From: an uncultured Prevotellaceae bacterium
Lineage (GTDB): Bacteria > Bacteroidota > Bacteroidia > Bacteroidales > Muribaculaceae
DNA length: 64,000 nucleotides
Assembly: GCA_900318535.1 (NCBI GenBank)
Contig: ONKU01000001.1
Span: 62,001 to 126,000 of the forward strand
Direction of reading: 5' to 3'
Shown here: in pieces, positions 32,121 to 40,044 of the stretch
Layout: each line of letters opens with the position of its first letter
Numbering within the stretch: position 1 is the stretch's first letter
Notes under the pieces: generated by a model
What the model was told of the DNA's origin: nothing
The model's database searches: none
The model's input: the letters and a program-made list of their open reading frames with translations, nothing else
Translations under genes and position numbers: made by a program

Positions 32121-32127
32121 ATCTATA

Positions 32128-32164
32128 TTCAAGTGTCGCAAGCCTATGGCTTGTGGCACTTGAA
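32128..32164 (+). terminator. Hairpin after rocD
   Basis: A 17-bp stem with two G-T wobbles: TTCAAGTGTCGCAAGCC at 32128-32144 and GGCTTGTGGCACTTGAA at 32148-32164, with a three-base loop. It is followed directly by the TTTAGAG repeat tract rather than a plain T tract. Confidence 0.7.
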
Positions 32165-32192
32165 GTTTATAGTTTAGAGTTTAGAGTTTAAA
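32165..32192. repeat. TTTAGAG short tandem repeat after the rocD hairpin
   Basis: GTTTATAGTTTAGAGTTTAG then AGTTTAAAGG: four units of a TTTAnAG heptad. The same arrangement, a hairpin ending TTGAAG followed by TTTAGAG units, occurs after buk at 59899-59957. Confidence 0.72.
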
Positions 32193-32251
32193 GGCTCTGA
32201 CTCTAGCTTTACCCACAAATCAGCCATTTTCAATAAAAAAACCAGAAGCTA

Positions 32252-32290
32252 GAAACTAGAAACTAGGGACTAGAAACTAAAAACTTAAAA
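32252..32290 (+). repeat. AAACTAG repeat leader before pruA
   Basis: Repeated AAACTAG/GACTAG units run to within a few bases of the ATG at 32293. They lack any Shine-Dalgarno-like sequence and match, in sense orientation, the leader before the flavin reductase gene. Confidence 0.68.
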
Positions 32291-32292
32291 TA

Positions 32293-33918
32293 ATGAATAA
32301 CGCTGTTATCAATTTTCCCCTTCCCGCCAATGAGCCGGTGAAGGCCTACATGCCCGGTTCTCCCGAGCGCGTTGCTCTCGAGGCTGAACTCGAGCGCCAG
32401 AGCAAAATCGTGGTTGACATCCCCATCATCATCGGCGGCAAGGAAATCCGCACCGGTGACACGGGCCAGGTGACCTGCCCCCACGACCACAAGCACGTGC
32501 TGGCTACCTACCACAAGGTGACCAAGAAAGAAATCAAGATGGCTATCGACGCTGCCATGAAGGCATGGAAAGAGTGGAGCCGCACTCCCTGGACCACCCG
32601 CGCCGCTATCGTCATGAAGATGGCCGAGCTGCTTGCCACCAAGTATCGCCCCATCATGAACGCAGCAACCATGCTGGGCCAGAGCAAGAACATCTACCAG
32701 GCCGAAATCGACTCGGCTTGCGAGACCATCGACTTCTTCCGCTACAACGTGCACTATGCCAGCAAGATCTACGGCATGCAGCCCAAGGACGGCGTGGGTC
32801 AGCTGAACCACACCGAGTATCGTCCCCTCGAGGGCTTCATCCTGGCTGTTACCCCGTTCAACTTCACCTCAATTGCCAGCAACCTGTGCATGACTCCCGT
32901 GCTCATGGGTAACGTGGCCCTGTGGAAACCCTCCACCACCGCCCTGCTGAGCAATTACTACCTGATGCAGCTCTACAAGGAAGCCGGTCTGCCCGACGGC
33001 GTGATCAACTTCCTGCCCGGCAGCGGTGCCCTCATCGGCGAGGTAGCTACCGACAGCAAGTACTTCAGCGGCATCCACTTCACCGGCAGCACCGCCACTT
33101 TCAAGTCGCTGTGGAAACAGGCCAGCCTCAACGTGGACAAGTACATCTCCTACCCCCGCCTCGTGGGCGAGACCGGCGGCAAGGACTTCATCTTTGTTCA
33201 TCCCAGTGCTGACAAGAAGGCCGTTGCTACGGCAGCCTTCTGCGGTGCATTTGAGTTCCAGGGCCAGAAGTGCTCGGCAGCATCGCGCATGTACATTCCC
33301 AAGAGCCTGTGGCCCGACGTGCTGAAGGACATCAAGGCCATGTGCAAGGAGATAAAGATGGGCGACGTGAAGGATCCCATGAACTTCATCAACGCTGTAA
33401 TCGACGAGGCTTCGTTCGACAAGTGCAAGAGCTATATCGACTTCGCCAAGGAGGCAGACGATGCCAAGATCGTCATCGGTGGCAAGTGCGACAAGAAGAA
33501 AGGCTGGTTTGTTGAGCCCACCGTGATCGAGACCACCAACCCGCGCTTCAAGTCGATGGAAGAGGAAATCTTTGGCCCCGTGCTGACGGTTTACCCCTAC
33601 GACGACGACAAGGTGAACGAGACCGTGAAGCTGTGTGACGAGACCTCGCCTTACGGTCTGACCGGCGCCGTTTGGGGCCGTGACCGCCTCGAGGTCGAGA
33701 AGCTGACCGACAAGCTGTGCTATGCCGCCGGTAACTTCTACATCAACGACAAGCCGACCGGTGCCGTTGTGGGCATGCAGCCCTTTGGCGGCGCTCGTGC
33801 CAGCGGTACCAACGACAAGGCCGGTGGTGAGTTCAACCTCATCCGCTGGATCATCCCGCGCGTCATCAAGGAGACCCTCGTGCCACCGACCGACTACCGC
33901 TACACTTATCTGAAGTAA
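32293..33918 (+). CDS. pruA: L-glutamate gamma-semialdehyde (1-pyrroline-5-carboxylate) dehydrogenase
   Basis: NAD-dependent aldehyde dehydrogenase that oxidises glutamate-5-semialdehyde, the RocD product, to glutamate. 541 residues, the size of the stand-alone P5CDH type rather than the bifunctional PutA. Motifs: TPFNFTSIASNL, LWKPSTTALLS, the coenzyme loop FTGSTATFKSL, the glutamate in VGETGGKDF and the catalytic Cys in FQGQKCSAASRMY. The C-terminus has the family PFGGARASGTNDKAGG. Together with rocD it completes ornithine to glutamate catabolism. A hairpin follows the stop. Confidence 0.96.
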   Translation: MNNAVINFPLPANEPVKAYMPGSPERVALEAELERQSKIVVDIPIIIGGKEIRTGDTGQVTCPHDHKHVLATYHKVTKKEIKMAIDAAMKAWKEWSRTPWTTRAAIVMKMAELLATKYRPIMNAATMLGQSKNIYQAEIDSACETIDFFRYNVHYASKIYGMQPKDGVGQLNHTEYRPLEGFILAVTPFNFTSIASNLCMTPVLMGNVALWKPSTTALLSNYYLMQLYKEAGLPDGVINFLPGSGALIGEVATDSKYFSGIHFTGSTATFKSLWKQASLNVDKYISYPRLVGETGGKDFIFVHPSADKKAVATAAFCGAFEFQGQKCSAASRMYIPKSLWPDVLKDIKAMCKEIKMGDVKDPMNFINAVIDEASFDKCKSYIDFAKEADDAKIVIGGKCDKKKGWFVEPTVIETTNPRFKSMEEEIFGPVLTVYPYDDDKVNETVKLCDETSPYGLTGAVWGRDRLEVEKLTDKLCYAAGNFYINDKPTGAVVGMQPFGGARASGTNDKAGGEFNLIRWIIPRVIKETLVPPTDYRYTYLK

Positions 33919-33948
33919 GCCCTGAGACATCCGTCTGAGGAAAACCAT

Positions 33949-33988
33949 TATTGAGGGTGCGTCAATTGATTTTGGCTCACCCTCAATT
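33949..33988 (+). terminator. Hairpin after pruA
   Basis: TATTGAGGGTG at 33949-33959 pairs with CACCCTCAATT at 33978-33988 across an 18-base loop. It is followed by AGAATAAAACC, so the T tract is poor. Confidence 0.6.
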
Positions 33989-34007
33989 AGAATAAAACCC
34001 ATAGCTT

Positions 34008-34829
34008 ATGAATCCAATAACCAAAATTTCAGTTCTGCTCGTCCTCGCTTTATTCTGTCTTGGTGCGAGGGCACAGTCCTATTCACAGATCAACGACATC
34101 AGTTATACCAGCAAAGCCGACGCCTACTCGCTCGAACGACTGAGACTTGACGTTTACCACCCTGAGAGCACTGATGGCTGCCCCGTCGTCATCTGGTTTC
34201 ATGGCGGTGGCCTGGAAGGCGGCAACAAGGAGATACCGTCACAGTTGCGTGAAAAGGGCATCGTGGTTGTAGGGGTCAATTACAGGCTATTGCCGCTGGT
34301 AACGGTCAGAGAAACGCTCGATGATGCTGCCGAAGCTGTGGCATGGGTCTTCAGGCACATTGCCGACTATGGCGGCGACCCGCACAAAATTGTAGTTACG
34401 GGCCACTCGGCCGGTGGATACATCTCGATGATGCTTTGTCTTGACAAAAAGTGGCTGGCATCCTATGGCGTGGATGCCGACAGCGTAATGATGTACGTGC
34501 CCTTCAGCGGCCAGGCCATCACCCACTACAACGTGCGCAAGATGCAGGGCATTCCGCCCCTGCAGGCCACTATCGACGAGTATGCGCCGCTGTATTGGGT
34601 TCGCGGCGACTGCCCGCCACTCGTGCTGATCTGCGGCGACAGGGAGTTGGAACTCTATGGTCGATATGACGAGAACCAGTATCTCGCCCGAATGATGAAA
34701 CTGGCAGGCCACCAGCAGACGTTCCTCTATGAAATCGACGGTCACGGACACGGCGGCATGATTGAGCCGGGATTCCATATCCTGGAGACACATTTGCATC
34801 AGATGCTTGGCCAGCCGGTTAACCCCTGA
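34008..34829 (+). CDS. Secreted alpha/beta-hydrolase (carboxylesterase-like)
   Basis: 273 residues. Signal peptide about 1-22 (ends GARAQ). Then an esterase/lipase of the HSL/BD-FAE type: the oxyanion motif IWFHGGGLEGG, the nucleophile elbow VTGHSAGGYIS with the catalytic Ser, an Asp near ICGDRELE and the closing His in IDGHGHGGM. The domain starts right after the signal peptide and ends 17 residues after the His, so it is a single minimal domain. Such enzymes remove acetyl, feruloyl or other ester groups from plant or host glycans. Only a weak -7-like TGATTTTG lies upstream. Confidence 0.9.
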   Translation: MNPITKISVLLVLALFCLGARAQSYSQINDISYTSKADAYSLERLRLDVYHPESTDGCPVVIWFHGGGLEGGNKEIPSQLREKGIVVVGVNYRLLPLVTVRETLDDAAEAVAWVFRHIADYGGDPHKIVVTGHSAGGYISMMLCLDKKWLASYGVDADSVMMYVPFSGQAITHYNVRKMQGIPPLQATIDEYAPLYWVRGDCPPLVLICGDRELELYGRYDENQYLARMMKLAGHQQTFLYEIDGHGHGGMIEPGFHILETHLHQMLGQPVNP

Positions 34830-34892
34830 ACCGAGGAGACTTTCATGAGCAAAAAACCAGCGACTATTGGCCGACATCTTACAACTATTTAT

Positions 34893-34900
34893 TAACTTTG
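34893..34900 (+). promoter_or_regulatory. -7 box for rlmN and the endonuclease gene
   Basis: TAACTTTG, a full TAnnTTTG match, followed by CAG, 31 bases before the ATG at 34932. Confidence 0.7.
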
Positions 34901-34931
34901 CAGTTTAAACGAACATTAAACCTTTCTAGAC

Positions 34932-36041
34932 ATGAGCAACGATAAGACTTTGCAGCCAATGGCTGGTATGACTCTTGAGGAGATGCAGGACGCCGTGAGC
35001 GCCCTGGGTATGCCGCGCTTTGTGGCCAAACAGTTAGCGCAGTGGATCTACCAGAAACGCGTGAACGACTTTGAACAGATGCTGAACATCTCCAAGGCCA
35101 ACCGCGAGCTGCTGGCCAGCCGCTACTGCGTGGGACTGTACCCGCCCAGCCAAGCGATGGCCAGTGAGGACGGCACAGTAAAATACTTGTTTGACGTGGG
35201 CGACAAGCAGGCTGTAGAGTCGGTTTACATACCCGAGGACGACCGCGCCACGCTGTGCATCTCGTCGCAAAAGGGATGCCGCATGAACTGCTACTTCTGC
35301 ATGACCGGCAAGCAGGGTTTCCATGGCAATCTGACGTCCAACCAGATCATCAACCAGGTGCTGAGCATCCCCGAGAGCGAGTCGTTGACCAATGTCGTGT
35401 TCATGGGCATGGGCGAGCCGCTGGACAACCTGGACGAGGTGTTGCGCGTCATTGCCATCCTGACCGAGCCTTGGGGCCTGGCCTGGAGTCCCAAGCGCGT
35501 CACCGTTTCGACCGTGGGCAAGAAGCCAGAACTGAAGATCCTGTGCGAACAGACCAGCGTACACATTGCTGTGAGCGTCCACAATGCCGTGCAGGAGGAG
35601 CGCTCGTCGATGATGCCCATCGAGCGCCTCTACCCCATCGCCGACGTGATGGAAATGCTGGGCAACTACGACTTTGCCCACCAGCGCCGCCTGTCGGTGG
35701 AATACATCTGCTGGCAGTGGTTCAACGACGACATCCAGCATGCCGAAAAGCTGCGTGAACTCCTGCCCAACGAGCATGTGCGCGTGAACCTTATCCGCTA
35801 CCACATGATTCCCGGCATCGAGAAGCTGCGCACCAGCAGCGACGAGAGGATGGCCTACTTCCGCGACTACCTCAACGGCAAGGGCGTGACCTGCACCATC
35901 CGACGCAGCCGTGGCGAGGACATCGCAGCCGCTTGCGGCCAGCTGGCTGGACAAGTGCGCAAACAGCAAGCCGATCGCAAAGCCACTGCAGGCAAGGACG
36001 CTAAACCTGCAGCAGGCAGCTCCAACAAGAACAAACGTTAA
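34932..36041 (+). CDS. rlmN: 23S rRNA (adenine2503-C2)/tRNA (adenine37-C2) methyltransferase RlmN
   Basis: Radical SAM enzyme that methylates A2503 of 23S rRNA and A37 of some tRNAs. 369 residues. The 4Fe-4S cysteines are Cys116, Cys120 and Cys123 in GCRMNCYFC. Cys109 (ATLCISSQ) and a Cys near 335 (IAAACGQLAG) match the two conserved cysteines that in E. coli RlmN carry the methyl and resolve the intermediate. The C-terminal ~30 residues are a basic/alanine-rich tail absent from many homologues. The secreted endonuclease gene begins 11 bases after the stop, so the two are probably co-transcribed. Confidence 0.97.
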   Translation: MSNDKTLQPMAGMTLEEMQDAVSALGMPRFVAKQLAQWIYQKRVNDFEQMLNISKANRELLASRYCVGLYPPSQAMASEDGTVKYLFDVGDKQAVESVYIPEDDRATLCISSQKGCRMNCYFCMTGKQGFHGNLTSNQIINQVLSIPESESLTNVVFMGMGEPLDNLDEVLRVIAILTEPWGLAWSPKRVTVSTVGKKPELKILCEQTSVHIAVSVHNAVQEERSSMMPIERLYPIADVMEMLGNYDFAHQRRLSVEYICWQWFNDDIQHAEKLRELLPNEHVRVNLIRYHMIPGIEKLRTSSDERMAYFRDYLNGKGVTCTIRRSRGEDIAAACGQLAGQVRKQQADRKATAGKDAKPAAGSSNKNKR

Positions 36042-36052
36042 ATACCACCCAT

Positions 36053-37849
36053 ATGAAAAAGCCACTCCAATTCATACTGTTGCTGGCGACAACACTGCTT
36101 GCCGCACAGTCGCTCTTCGCTGCCGAACCCGTCGGCTATTACAACTCTGCAGTGGGCATGAGTGATGAGGCACTGATGACTGCCTTAAGAGACATCATCC
36201 GCAAGCACGACGAAGTATCCTATTCTTCAGGATTGCTCAGTGCATTCAGGAAGGTTGATACCGACAGCGAGGGATACATTATAGATATCTACAGCAACTG
36301 CCGCTACAAGCCCAACGACAACGGGTCATCGGCATCCCACGTGGGTGAGGGTTATAACCGTGAGCACAGTTTTCCGCGCAGCTGGTTTGGTGGTGAGGTT
36401 GCCCCTATGAATACCGACGTGTTCCACGTCTACCCCACCGACATCAAGGTCAACAGCCAGCGCGCCAATTACCCTTATGGGGTGTGTGATTCCGGCACAC
36501 GGCTCACCTACGGCACCTATGTTGCCAAGGGCAAGCTGGGCGCCAGCACTTATCCTGGCTATAGTGGCACCGTGTTTGAACCCGATGATGAATATAAGGG
36601 AGACTTGGCACGCACCTATTTCTATATGGCGACCTGCTACAAATTTGAATTGCCCTCCTGGCCTGGCAGCCCTCAACTTGACTATCGGACCAATGGCTAC
36701 AAGGCTTTCTCGACTTGGACAATCAACATGCTGATGGAGTGGACACGCATGGATCCTGTGAGCGAGAAGGAGATCAAGCGCAACGAGGGCATCTATGGCA
36801 TTCAAGGCAACCGCAATCCCTTTATCGACCACCCCGAACTGGCTGAATACATCTGGGGCGACAAGCAGGGCCAAGTGTGGACCGGAGGTTCTATCACTCC
36901 CCCTGTACCCGCCATTACTACTCCGGCCAACGGTTCATATATTGACTTAGGCTCGACTGCCGTCGGCACCGAGTTGCACTATACTTTCAACCTCAAGGGC
37001 GAGGGATTGAGCGAACCACTCACCTTGACGATAACCGACAATGAGTATTTCCACGCGAGTGCCGACACCTTTACTGCCAGCGATGTAAACAACGGCACCT
37101 CATTCATCATCACCTTTGTTGCTGATGAAGCAGATACCTTTACAGACTTCATCACCATCAGCAGTAACGAGGCATCAACGACATTCTCGGTAACCGCTAC
37201 AGCCATCAAGCAGGACCCAGGCCCTGATCCCTCGATACCCGGTGACAGCATCATGGAGGACTGGGAAGGCTGCGCAACTGGCGGCTACTGGAACAAAGCC
37301 GTGCAAGGACACGCATGGCTATGGGACTTTACCGATGCCGGCATCTGGCCGGATAACCTCAGCATCGACAATCAGTCTTGCCGATTCGGGAAAAGCAGCA
37401 ACAGTGCCATCAACATGCTGGAGAGTGTGACAGACGTCACAGCTATTGGCTTTTATGCCGCTAGCTACGGCAGCGACGGTGATGCCGTGCTTTCGGTGGC
37501 CTACAGCAACAACCAGGGCAGTTCATGGTACGGATTAGGGACGGTGACCGTCAGCAGGGGCGCCCTGCAGCACTACGTCCTGGAAATTGACAGTGATTGG
37601 CCATTGCGTTTCGGCATTTCCCAAGTATCGGGCTCACGCGTTATCATCGACAACATCACCATCTATCGTCGCAGCAAGCAACTGAAGGGCGACGTGAACG
37701 GCGACGGCGAGGTCAACATTGCCGACGTGAACATCGTCATCGACCACATCCTGAGCGGTGTGATGGATGATGCCTGCGACGTCAACAAGGACCTCGAGGT
37801 CAACATCGCCGACGTGAACTTCATCATCGGTTTGATTCTTAACTCTTAA
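36053..37849 (+). CDS. Secreted endonuclease I family nuclease with C-terminal dockerin-like domain
   Basis: 598 residues. Signal peptide about 1-24 (ends LFAAE). The endonuclease I (EndA/NucM-like) domain spans about 28-270, with NREH at 102-105 (GYNREHSFPRSWFGGE), the metal/catalytic motif, then the Asp/Asn-rich HVYPTDIKVNSQRAN. About 285-395 is an immunoglobulin-like domain (ITTPANGSYIDLGSTAVGTE). A jelly-roll/MAM-like region covers about 400-540 (DNQSCRFGKSSNSAIN). A two-repeat dockerin-like domain (545-598, GDVNGDGEVNIADVNIVIDHI) ends it. It probably degrades extracellular DNA at or near the surface. It lies 11 bases behind rlmN. Confidence 0.9.
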   Translation: MKKPLQFILLLATTLLAAQSLFAAEPVGYYNSAVGMSDEALMTALRDIIRKHDEVSYSSGLLSAFRKVDTDSEGYIIDIYSNCRYKPNDNGSSASHVGEGYNREHSFPRSWFGGEVAPMNTDVFHVYPTDIKVNSQRANYPYGVCDSGTRLTYGTYVAKGKLGASTYPGYSGTVFEPDDEYKGDLARTYFYMATCYKFELPSWPGSPQLDYRTNGYKAFSTWTINMLMEWTRMDPVSEKEIKRNEGIYGIQGNRNPFIDHPELAEYIWGDKQGQVWTGGSITPPVPAITTPANGSYIDLGSTAVGTELHYTFNLKGEGLSEPLTLTITDNEYFHASADTFTASDVNNGTSFIITFVADEADTFTDFITISSNEASTTFSVTATAIKQDPGPDPSIPGDSIMEDWEGCATGGYWNKAVQGHAWLWDFTDAGIWPDNLSIDNQSCRFGKSSNSAINMLESVTDVTAIGFYAASYGSDGDAVLSVAYSNNQGSSWYGLGTVTVSRGALQHYVLEIDSDWPLRFGISQVSGSRVIIDNITIYRRSKQLKGDVNGDGEVNIADVNIVIDHILSGVMDDACDVNKDLEVNIADVNFIIGLILNS

Positions 37850-37861
37850 GACCGGCTAGTC

Positions 37862-39514
37862 TCATTCGCCGATAACCTGAATATCGGTCAGACGGTTTTT
37901 CAAGGCATTTATCTTGTTGATGACAAGATACTTGTTGTCATACAGGTCCAGCACGACCCATTGATGGGTCTCGACAATCGTGTCGGGATAATGCGACGCC
38001 TTGATGGCCAGCCGCTTGAAAAATGATGCCGTCGAGGCGTCTTCCAATGGCTGCAACACGTAATTCACTTGTGAGATGTGCTCATTTTCGCCTATCCGCT
38101 TGATATAGAAGCCATAGGGCGTCTTCAAGTTCAATGTGTCGTAATGGTTGGGCTGAGACTTGAGGTCATCGAGCAGCGTTTTGGGCAAAAAGACCAAGGA
38201 GTCGCGGTGATAAGTAGCTGCAATGCTTGAGGGTTCGGTGCGGGGGTCAAAATTGGTGGCATAGTCTGATGTGTCCTTCTCTATCATCGTGCACATGAAC
38301 GACGTGAAAGGGCCTGCATCGTGCTCCTGAGTGCTGATGATGCCATCGCCATTGTTCTCGATCTGATACACCAAGCGCTCGGTTTCTTGCCAGTTGGGGA
38401 TGGCATGCCGCATCATCAGGCCATAAAACACCACGATAGCCAATGCGAGCAAAATACCACAATACTTTATTGCCTTTGCATTTATAGCTGGTACCACCTC
38501 CCCTATCAGCCGCAGCAAATACAACATCGAGAAAAACTCCAGGCCGAAAGCTGGACGCGTGATGGGCATGCCCGAGGCAAACACGATGCCGAATGACAAG
38601 CCCACAGCAATAATCAGGTGGATATTCTGCTTGATCGTTTGCACCACGGCTTCTCGGTGCCTGATGCAAAGCACAAGTGTCAAGAGAATGGCGAGATAAA
38701 ACAGCCTAAGCTGGGAAAGCACGTTACAGAAAGGTAACAGTTTCTTGAGTATCAGAGCCTTGTACATACCTGACGAGGCTCCCGACCGCGTGATGAGCGA
38801 CGGAGCGAATGCTGCCATGCAAGTACCCGCCAACAAAATCAGCGCTAGCCAAAAACCTCGCGTGCGCAGGGATTTCTTGACAGTCAGCACATTGATGGCA
38901 ACCAATGCTGCCGCCAGCGGCAAGACGATGCCCTCGTGGGTCCACCCGAGCAGGAAGACAAGTGGCCACAACGCAATCAAGCGCTTCTCGACGGGCAACT
39001 CATGGTTTTTCTCATAAAACCAGAGGAAAAGCAACACACCTGTCGAGCACCACAGGTAATTGACGCTACCCACCACCCACAAGAATGTCTCACAGAATGT
39101 GGGCAACATCAAGACCAACGTTACGACCAAGGCATAGGAGAAAAGAGTATATTTCCCCTTATCTGTTACCTGACGCCGTAACAGATAGATGAATGCGGCA
39201 AACACAAGCGCATTCAGGACATTGAATACAGGTTTGCCCAACAGACCGCAAAACAGCTGACCGAGGAACTGAACGCCCGTGCGCCCGTTCCAGGCAAAAT
39301 AGAATCCGTATTGGGAACGGAAAACATCCCACAGGTTGCTGATGCGCTGGGTATAGTCGGGACCGCTCTTGTCAAACACGAATTTATAGACGTAGTCGTC
39401 CAGAAACTCGGGTGACAACAGATTGTGCACATAGAAAGCGACAGTGACAAGTGCCAATATCAACAATCCACGGTTGTTGTCAAACCATTTCTTGTATGAG
39501 GATGGCATTCTCAT
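37862..39514 (-). CDS. Large polytopic membrane protein (DUF6056-like)
   Basis: 550 residues from the ATG at 39514; the frame is open to 39589 but that part overlaps rpiB. About ten to twelve hydrophobic helices lie in the first ~400 residues, including RGLLILALVTVAFYVHNLL at the start and SPEFLDDYVYKFVF, a D-D-Y motif that resembles the DUF6056 family and GT-C-type transferases. A ~150-residue soluble C-terminal part follows with LPKTLLDDL and YVLQPLEDAS. I infer a role in surface polysaccharide or lipid modification, but no catalytic residue is proven. It lies behind rpiB and valS, probably in their transcript, and converges on the endonuclease gene. Confidence 0.7.
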   Translation of the reverse strand: MRMPSSYKKWFDNNRGLLILALVTVAFYVHNLLSPEFLDDYVYKFVFDKSGPDYTQRISNLWDVFRSQYGFYFAWNGRTGVQFLGQLFCGLLGKPVFNVLNALVFAAFIYLLRRQVTDKGKYTLFSYALVVTLVLMLPTFCETFLWVVGSVNYLWCSTGVLLFLWFYEKNHELPVEKRLIALWPLVFLLGWTHEGIVLPLAAALVAINVLTVKKSLRTRGFWLALILLAGTCMAAFAPSLITRSGASSGMYKALILKKLLPFCNVLSQLRLFYLAILLTLVLCIRHREAVVQTIKQNIHLIIAVGLSFGIVFASGMPITRPAFGLEFFSMLYLLRLIGEVVPAINAKAIKYCGILLALAIVVFYGLMMRHAIPNWQETERLVYQIENNGDGIISTQEHDAGPFTSFMCTMIEKDTSDYATNFDPRTEPSSIAATYHRDSLVFLPKTLLDDLKSQPNHYDTLNLKTPYGFYIKRIGENEHISQVNYVLQPLEDASTASFFKRLAIKASHYPDTIVETHQWVVLDLYDNKYLVINKINALKNRLTDIQVIGE

Positions 39515-39539
39515 CGTCGGCAGTGCAAAAAACAGTACT

Positions 39540-39998
39540 TTAGTGCACAGGAATCTTGTCGATGCGACGCTGGTGACGGCCACCTTCAAAGGGGGTCGTC
39601 AGGAAGGCCTCGACCATGGCGATGGCCTCCTCGTCGGTGACAAAGCGGCCAGGCATAGCCAGGACATTGGCGTCGTTGTGCTGACGGGCCAAGCGGGCCA
39701 CAGCCAGACGCCAGCACAATGCCGAACGCACGCCCTGGTGCTTGTTGAGGGTGATGTTGATGCCCTCACCGCTGCCACACACGGCGATGCCGGGATAGCA
39801 TTCACCCTGCTCTACAGCAGCAGCACAGAGGTGGGCAAAGTCAGGATAGTCACAACTGTCCTCGTTATAGGTACCGAAGTCCTTGTAAGCAATACCCTGA
39901 CCTTCAAGCCACTGCTTGACGGCCTCCTTGGTCTGGTAACCGGCATGGTCACTACACAGGGCCACGGGAATGCCGGGTTTCAAAATTGATGTTTCCAT
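39540..39998 (-). CDS. rpiB: Ribose-5-phosphate isomerase B
   Basis: Interconverts ribose-5-phosphate and ribulose-5-phosphate in the non-oxidative pentose pathway. 152 residues from the ATG at 39998 (longer frame to 40031 has no homology). Motifs: ALCSDHAGYQTKEAVKQWL at the start, DFGTYNEDSCDYPDFAH with Asp residues for sugar binding, GIAVCGSGEGINITLNKHQGV with the catalytic Cys in CGSGEG, and the RLARQHNDANVLAMPGR end. The gap to valS is 46 bases, and the membrane-protein gene starts 25 bases after the stop. Confidence 0.95.
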   Translation of the reverse strand: METSILKPGIPVALCSDHAGYQTKEAVKQWLEGQGIAYKDFGTYNEDSCDYPDFAHLCAAAVEQGECYPGIAVCGSGEGINITLNKHQGVRSALCWRLAVARLARQHNDANVLAMPGRFVTDEEAIAMVEAFLTTPFEGGRHQRRIDKIPVH

Positions 39999-40044
39999 TA
40001 TTCCTTTGTCTTGTGGCCGTGACTGAGCCACGGCACAATGAACC

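Noticed and set aside
31044-34002. Long antisense frames (371 and 377 codons) over rocD and pruA
   Set aside because: Both lie inside strongly conserved enzymes and show only low-complexity His/Val/Leu sequence.
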